Notes under the pieces: model-generated
What the model saw: only the letters and a program-made list of their open reading frames with translations
Told to the model about the DNA's origin: nothing
The model's database searches: none
Shown: positions 13,526 through 15,959 of the stretch, one piece after another
How positions within the stretch are numbered: the first letter of the stretch is position 1
Layout: every line of letters starts with the position of its first letter
Assembly (NCBI GenBank): GCA_002391425.1
Contig: DGEZ01000056.1
Coordinates: forward strand, 1-15,959
Reading direction: 5' to 3'
Length of the DNA: 15,959 bases
Origin: Micrococcales bacterium UBA3913
GTDB taxonomy: Bacteria > Actinomycetota > Actinomycetes > Actinomycetales > Microbacteriaceae
Position numbers and translations under genes: made by a program

Positions 13526-13981
13526 TCAGTTTTTCGGGCGGAAACTGTGGTGGCGGAACACGACGGGATCTCCGGCGAACCGCTCGGACGCCGCCTTCTC
13601 CATGTCGGTCAGGCGACGCGGCAGGCTGTGCCCACCGGGCACCAATGCGATCATGTTCGTGGCTTGAACGTACTTCTGGGTGCGATCCGCATCCCACAGC
13701 TCGAACCCCAGTTGTATGGTGGCGCCGACAGCGCGGGTGACCCACACCTCTGCCAGGATCGGCTCCGAACGGTAGGCCACCTGTGCCAGATACTCGATCT
13801 CCTGGTGTGCCACGATGATGAACGAGTTTCCTGCGGCCGCTTTCAGTGTGCCGCCCCAATCGGGCTGGTGGAAGAACCGCGTACGCGCCTCCTGGACGAA
13901 TTCTGCCAGGGCAATGTTGTTGACGTGACCGTACGGGTCGAGGTCCGACCAGCGAATGGATAGCTCCGTCTGCCAGCGCAT
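13526..13981 (-). CDS. acyl-CoA thioesterase, 4HBT hotdog family
   Basis: A hotdog-fold protein of 151 residues expected to hydrolyse acyl-CoA thioesters; chain length cannot be told. The N-terminal IRWSDLDPYGHVNNIALAEF (9-28) is the family signature, with D15 the likely catalytic residue and GHVNN at the helix start. EIEYLAQVAYRSEPILAEVWV is the characteristic strand pair. There is no signal peptide. The ATG at 13981 stands two bases after the stop of the HAD gene, so the pair is one transcription unit and translation is probably coupled. It converges on the threonine aldolase gene. A hairpin-like GGGG-ATTT-CCCC lies between the two (13507-13518) but is too small to call a terminator. Confidence 0.9.
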   Translation of the reverse strand: MRWQTELSIRWSDLDPYGHVNNIALAEFVQEARTRFFHQPDWGGTLKAAAGNSFIIVAHQEIEYLAQVAYRSEPILAEVWVTRAVGATIQLGFELWDADRTQKYVQATNMIALVPGGHSLPRRLTDMEKAASERFAGDPVVFRHHSFRPKN

Positions 13982-13983
13982 TG

Positions 13984-14748
13984 CTACGCCTCCGCTCCGA
14001 GCTGCGGGATCAGCTCGCGCAGGAAGGCCGCCGTGTCGGGCCAGCCCGTGACCGCGTGCGTGTCGATGCCCATCGCCTTCACCGGGTAGTCGTTGCCGTC
14101 GGGATCGAGCCGGTCTCCGACGAAGAGCATGTCGGCAGCCGGGATGCCGGTGACGTCGATGAGCTTGCGCATCCCGTACGCCTTGTCGATGCCCTGCCTC
14201 GTGATATCGATGGATGTTGTGCCGCCAGCATGCACGTCAAGGTCGGGCAGATCCGCCTGAACGGCCTGACGCAGCGCGTTCTTCTTCGCACTGGTGGGGT
14301 CCCAGGCCGACTTTGCCTCGATCGGAGCCTGCTGCCCGAGCGCCGAGTAGGTGATCTGCGAGCCACGATCCTCGATAATCGGGCCCCAGGTTTTCTCCGG
14401 CCAGAACCCGAGCCGCTTGGCCTGCGTCTCCAGGGAAGCGATCGCCTCCTGTTTCTCCGCATCGGTGAGGTCCTCGGCGTACACGCGCTCCCACTGGCCG
14501 TTCCGGAAGCGGTAGTACTGGGTGCCGCAGGTCGGCATGAGGTGGAGACGCTGCACCTGTGCACCCGAGTGAGAACTCACCGGGGCAATGACCTGTTTCG
14601 CGAACTGCTCGTACCGCCCTCCGGAGATGATTCCCACGTGCGCGACTTCCAGCAGCCGCGCGACCAGGTCGGCCATCTCCTCCGGCAGCGGCGACTTGGA
14701 CGGAGCGAGGGTGTCGTCCAGGTCAAAAGCGATGAGCTTCTTCGTCAC
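13984..14748 (-). CDS. HAD-IIB family phosphatase (phosphomannomutase/SPP-like)
   Basis: A haloacid-dehalogenase-fold phosphatase of 254 residues. Motif I is FDLDDTLAPSKS (nucleophile D9, acid D11), motif II falls in IISGGRY (40-46), a conserved lysine in QGIDKAYGM (K189) is motif III, and VGDRLDPDGNDYPVKAMG (210-227) is motif IV. The cap segment with MPTCGTQYYRF and TYSALGQQAP resembles eukaryotic-type phosphomannomutase proteins. The acting substrate is a phosphosugar of unknown kind. The start is GTG 14748, with GAGGAA ahead (GAGG, then five bases). It heads a unit with the thioesterase. Upstream are a hairpin (14780-14810) and the csp terminator. Mutase or phosphatase activity cannot be decided from sequence. 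Confidence 0.9.
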   Translation of the reverse strand: MTKKLIAFDLDDTLAPSKSPLPEEMADLVARLLEVAHVGIISGGRYEQFAKQVIAPVSSHSGAQVQRLHLMPTCGTQYYRFRNGQWERVYAEDLTDAEKQEAIASLETQAKRLGFWPEKTWGPIIEDRGSQITYSALGQQAPIEAKSAWDPTSAKKNALRQAVQADLPDLDVHAGGTTSIDITRQGIDKAYGMRKLIDVTGIPAADMLFVGDRLDPDGNDYPVKAMGIDTHAVTGWPDTAAFLRELIPQLGAEA

Positions 14749-14779
14749 AGTTTCCTCATTTCACAGCGCGCAGACCCGC

Positions 14780-14810
14780 TGCGATGCCGGGTTCGTCCGC
14801 GGGCATCGCA
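14780..14810 (-). other. leader hairpin upstream of the HAD gene
   Basis: A perfect 9-bp stem (TGCGATGCC and its complement) with a 13-base loop stands about 32 bases before the GTG start. No T-tract follows on the minus strand. It may be a 5'-UTR structure or a weak second terminator for csp. Confidence 0.4.
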
Positions 14811-14837
14811 TGGGTGCGAGATATTTGGGACACGAAA

Positions 14838-14859
14838 AGAGCCGGGATTCCCCGGCTCT
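14838..14859 (-). terminator. terminator after the cold-shock gene
   Basis: A perfect 9-bp stem AGAGCCGGG/CCCGGCTCT with a four-base loop is followed on the minus strand by TTTTCGTG. It lies 30 bases after the csp stop and is the most canonical rho-independent terminator in the window. Confidence 0.85.
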
Positions 14860-14889
14860 CGTCGCCTACAGATCTCAGTCTATTCGCAC

Positions 14890-15111
14890 TCAGCTGCCCG
14901 CGGGCACATCCAGGGCTCGGATGTTCTCCGCCTGCAGCCCCTTTGCCCCGCTGACGATGTCAAAGGACACCCGCTGAGCTTCCGTGAGTTTGCGGTACCC
15001 CTCGGCCTGAATGGCGGAGTAGTGAGCGAAGACATCCTCTCCTCCCTCATCAGGCTGAATGAAGCCGAATCCCTTATCCGCGTCAAACCATTTCACAGTA
15101 CCGGTGGCCAT
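14890..15111 (-). CDS. cold-shock protein (single CSD, CspA family)
   Basis: A one-domain nucleic-acid chaperone of 73 residues that melts RNA secondary structure and binds single-stranded DNA/RNA. The signatures are TVKWFDADKGFGFIQP (RNP1, KGFGFI at 13-18) and DVFAHY (RNP2, 26-31). The family-typical KGLQAENI follows near the C-terminus. It is followed by a clean terminator and preceded by an intergenic stretch of 199 bases to der on the same strand, so it is likely transcribed alone. Its leader carries a tandem Shine-Dalgarno and a stable hairpin (see separate entries). Growth or cold regulation is inferred from the leader, and constitutive expression is possible because several CspA paralogues are not cold-induced. 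Confidence 0.97.
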   Translation of the reverse strand: MATGTVKWFDADKGFGFIQPDEGGEDVFAHYSAIQAEGYRKLTEAQRVSFDIVSGAKGLQAENIRALDVPAGS

Positions 15112-15115
15112 CAGA

Positions 15116-15136
15116 TTGTCCTTCTATTTGTCCTTC
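15116..15136 (-). promoter_or_regulatory. tandem Shine-Dalgarno in the csp leader
   Basis: GAAGGACAA occurs twice on the minus strand (15136-15128 and 15124-15116), 12 bases apart, the second being seven bases from the ATG. Only the nearer has correct spacing. The farther copy may be a standby site or a duplication relic. Confidence 0.6.
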
Positions 15137-15152
15137 ACAACCCGTAGGTTGT
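15137..15152 (-). other. UNCG-type hairpin in the csp leader
   Basis: On the minus strand ACAACC-TACG-GGTTGT is a 6-bp stem closed by C-UACG-G, a member of the UNCG family of very stable tetraloops. It abuts the distal Shine-Dalgarno copy. Confidence 0.6.
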
Positions 15153-15310
15153 CTCCTGCCGCAATGAACGAACCATTCGAGTCCGGCGATCTGACGCCGA
15201 ACTGTCCTGCACCGTGCACTACATCAATTCGCCACAACGTTAACGCCCTATTGTGAACACGGCATTACGGAACGAATTCAGAACGAAAAGAATGGAAACA
15301 TCCTGCCGTA
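15153..15310 (-). other. intergenic region upstream of csp
   Basis: 158 bases without a gene between der and the csp leader hairpin, more AT-rich than its surroundings. It contains the palindrome CGTTAACG (15238-15245), the dyad CACAA...TTGTG around it, and TTCGTTC-type repeats. I could not choose a convincing promoter; TAACGT (15242-15237) is a weak -10 candidate. If used, the leader would be around 120 bases, long as in known cold-shock messages. Confidence 0.4.
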
Positions 15311-15959
15311 CTACCGCCGGCGTTTCTCCCGGATGCGCATGGAAATGGATATAGGCGTTCCGACGAAGCCATACACCTCACGCAACCTCCGGGTGATGAA
15401 CCGGCGGTAGCCCGGGTCGAGGAACCCAGTCGTAAACAGCACGAACTCGGGTGGCTGGCTCGACGTCTGGGTGCCAAACAGGATCCGTGGCTGTTTCCCG
15501 CCGCGCACCGGGTGCGGCTGTGCCTGGGTGAGCTCCTGCAGGAACGCGTTGAACTTGCCCGTCGGAATGCGCGTGTCCCACCCGTCCAGGGCGGCTTCCA
15601 GTGCCGGCACGAGTTTCTGCAAGTTACGCCCGGTCTTCGCCGACAGGTTCACCCGTGGAGCCCAGGACACGTGACCGAGATCCTGTTCGATTTCTCGCTC
15701 CAGGTAGCGGCGGCGGTCGTCATCGATCAGATCCCATTTGTTGAATGCGAGCACCAGGGCGCGCCCGGCCTCGAGCACCATGTCCACAATGCGCACATCC
15801 TGCTCCGAGATCGGTACGGTGACGTCGAAGAGCACCACGGCAACCTCGCTGCGGCTGATCGCGGTGGCCGTGCGCAGCGACGCATAGAAGTCACTCCCCT
15901 TCTGCATGTGGACGCGCCTGCGGATCCCCGCGGTGTCCACGAAACGCCACGGACGTCCG
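15311..15959 (-). CDS. der: GTPase Der (EngA), C-terminal part, running off the right edge
   Basis: Der has two GTPase domains and a C-terminal KH-like domain and acts in 50S ribosome assembly. The visible 216 codons contain FVDTAGIRRR (G3 of the second G domain), NKWD (G4) and SAKTGRN (G5). Then comes the KH-like end with FNAFLQELTQAQPHPVRGGK, LFTTGFLDPGYRRFITRRLR and a basic tail SMRIREKRRR. The frame continues to the edge without a start (GRPWRFVDTAG), so the first G domain and part of the second lie beyond it. It is a cytosolic housekeeping gene and orients the flanking csp. No terminator was recognised between it and csp. Confidence 0.96.
   Translation of the reverse strand, partial: GRPWRFVDTAGIRRRVHMQKGSDFYASLRTATAISRSEVAVVLFDVTVPISEQDVRIVDMVLEAGRALVLAFNKWDLIDDDRRRYLEREIEQDLGHVSWAPRVNLSAKTGRNLQKLVPALEAALDGWDTRIPTGKFNAFLQELTQAQPHPVRGGKQPRILFGTQTSSQPPEFVLFTTGFLDPGYRRFITRRLREVYGFVGTPISISMRIREKRRR

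Noticed and set aside
13981..15147. Rightward 388-codon open frame opposite the thioesterase/HAD/csp region
   Set aside because: It spans several minus-strand genes and their terminator and contains no recognisable domain; stop-codon scarcity in GC-rich DNA explains it.
1..15959. CRISPR array, phage structural genes or a known defence system
   Set aside because: No regularly spaced repeats, cas genes, capsid/tail proteins or known defence domains were recognised.

Overview
The window comes from a high-GC Gram-positive bacterium, almost certainly an actinobacterium and plausibly a member of the Microbacteriaceae. Reasons are strong G/C third positions, GTG starts, an FBP-type zinc-finger protein and a CGDC glutaredoxin typical of actinobacteria, several genes with a -10 box right before the start codon (leaderless style), and many GGATGC hexamers. 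The taxon is inferred from these features; no database was searched.

Left edge (1-1260): an accessory patch. It holds the 5' end of an IS5-family transposase with its terminal inverted repeat, inserted into a run of small unknown leftward ORFs. The last of these is cut by the IS. The patch stops at a tRNA-Pro(GGG) gene with a near-perfect terminator, a classic boundary for integrated DNA.

1431-5661: a rightward Amidohydro_3-type amidohydrolase, then a leftward pair, a SorC-family sugar-type regulator and an MFS transporter. The transporter is interrupted by a single in-frame amber codon where the family normally continues, so it looks like a fresh pseudogene (or a sequencing error).

5671-9956: divergent from the regulator is a complete glycerol operon, glpD (FAD glycerol-3-phosphate dehydrogenase), glpF (aquaglyceroporin) and glpK (glycerol kinase), closed by a strong terminator. 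Glycerol enters through GlpF, is phosphorylated by GlpK and oxidised to dihydroxyacetone phosphate by GlpD. The 92-bp divergent control region carries four half-site-like units spaced exactly 10 bp apart (TGCA-N6), a likely operator for the SorC regulator. This is an unusual choice, since glycerol operons are usually under GlpR (DeoR-type), GylR (IclR-type) or antiterminator control.

10012-13479: housekeeping and small-function genes. They are an FBP zinc-finger protein, a TM2-domain membrane protein, a glutaredoxin plus hexose-6-phosphate mutarotase pair, and a divergent low-specificity threonine aldolase. The 62-bp glutaredoxin/aldolase spacer contains two back-to-back leaderless-type promoters.

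13526-15959: a leftward series of der (partial, running off the right edge), a cold-shock protein with a structured leader and duplicated Shine-Dalgarno, then a two-gene unit of a HAD-IIB phosphatase and a 4HBT thioesterase. No CRISPR array, rRNA or phage structural gene is visible. I do not see a clear new multi-gene system. The strongest leads are the SorC-glp operator, the nonsense-interrupted transporter, the csp leader and the tRNA-bounded island of unknown ORFs.
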